A DNA stretch of 20,010 nucleotides from Priapulus caudatus. Its lineage: Eukaryota; Priapulida; Priapulimorpha; Priapulimorphida; Priapulidae. The position numbers were made by a program, and so were the translations under genes. The first letter of the stretch is position 1; each line of letters opens with the position of its first letter. Shown here piece after piece: positions 19,604 to 20,010 of this stretch. The stretch is taken from contig NW_014577735.1 in NCBI RefSeq assembly GCF_000485595.1, positions 73,434 through 93,443 of the forward strand. The letters run 5' to 3'. The notes beneath the pieces were generated by a model, which saw only the letters and a program-made list of their open reading frames with translations, did not search any database and was not told where the DNA came from.

Positions 19604-19963
19604 CTAATATACTAATATGTTTGACATACTCTACAAGTAGAAAGCGTATATGGGTTCGTTTACTAGCTGCCATCGCCATCCTCGCGCGCGCATTGTAAAC
19701 ACCTCTTGATTACTTAGCCGGCGCGACATCAAAAGATATTAGCCAGAGGTGTGTTTATTGATTTGTTTATGCGCGACGACCTCCTTCCCATTAGCTGTGT
19801 TAAATAGGAAATCAGCGGTGGCCAGTCACGCCATGCCATGCTGCGGGAGCACGGGGAGACACAATGAGACCGTGGGTGATTGGCATCATTCTTCTCTAAA
19901 CAATGCCCCCTTGGCGTGACCTTGTGATGCAAGCGTCATGGTCTCCCGGCAGTTCTAAACACG

Positions 19964-19965
<2 letters not shown>

Positions 19966-20010
<45 letters not shown>
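19966..20010. repeat. (TA)n run at the window end
   Basis: Pure TA from about 19966 to the last base; it may continue beyond the window. Confidence 0.95.

Larger units (their letters stand above)
18334..20010. other. Region with no supported gene, right end of window
   Basis: A TATAAAGG box at about 18727 sits in a GC-richer patch (18700-18810). A 142-codon open frame at 19076-19504 lacks recognisable domains and its last third is microsatellite. A block at 19190-19330 holds several homeobox/POU/SOX-type motifs. The window ends in a (TA)n run. Confidence 0.55.

Overview
The window is from an animal nuclear genome. It has spliceosomal introns with GT..AG boundaries, an AT-rich intergenic background, long microsatellites ((GA)n, (CA)n, (ACGC)n, (TA)n), two short inverted-repeat transposons and a GC-rich glutamine-rich exon. 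There are no operons or bacterial-type genes. The species cannot be fixed from sequence alone. A SLC35D protein close to the vertebrate one, together with the repeat landscape, suggests an invertebrate, perhaps marine; that is inference.

Two genes lie tail to tail. On the + strand, 4302-6819 holds the last four coding exons of a SLC35D1-type nucleotide-sugar transporter. The four exons join in phase into 137 C-terminal residues ending at a TAG. The 5' half of the gene lies left of the window, and bases 1-4301 appear to be one long intron carrying a purine tract and decayed repeats. On the - strand, 10549-12755 holds two phase-compatible exons (12571-12755 and 12259-10549) of a disordered protein of at least 631 residues. 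It carries a Gln/His tract, a pure (CAG)9 tract, a proline-rich SH3-type motif and several tyrosine motifs, and I do not recognise the family. A possible first coding exon is 14473-14447: nine codons in a good start context, ending at a GTAAGT donor with matching phase.

The most notable structure is a 40-bp minisatellite (12755-13260) just upstream of the 185-base exon of the - strand gene. The exon boundary falls on the first repeat unit, and eight of the thirteen units carry the same TTTCAG acceptor. Three of these also have an upstream TTAAC branch-point-like site. The intron would therefore hold an array of competing 3' splice sites.

Other structure: a Harbinger/Tourist-like MITE (9007-9202), a pogo/Tigger-like MITE with TA duplications and an internal 17/34-bp tandem array (13305-13583), a 31-bp tandem repeat (13938-14072), a strong foldback (17459-17518), a GC-rich promoter-like island (about 16200-16366) and two large GA tracts. 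From 14474 to 20010 no gene can be supported. No tRNA, rRNA gene or CRISPR array is supported; two 5S-like patches are noted only as weak candidates.
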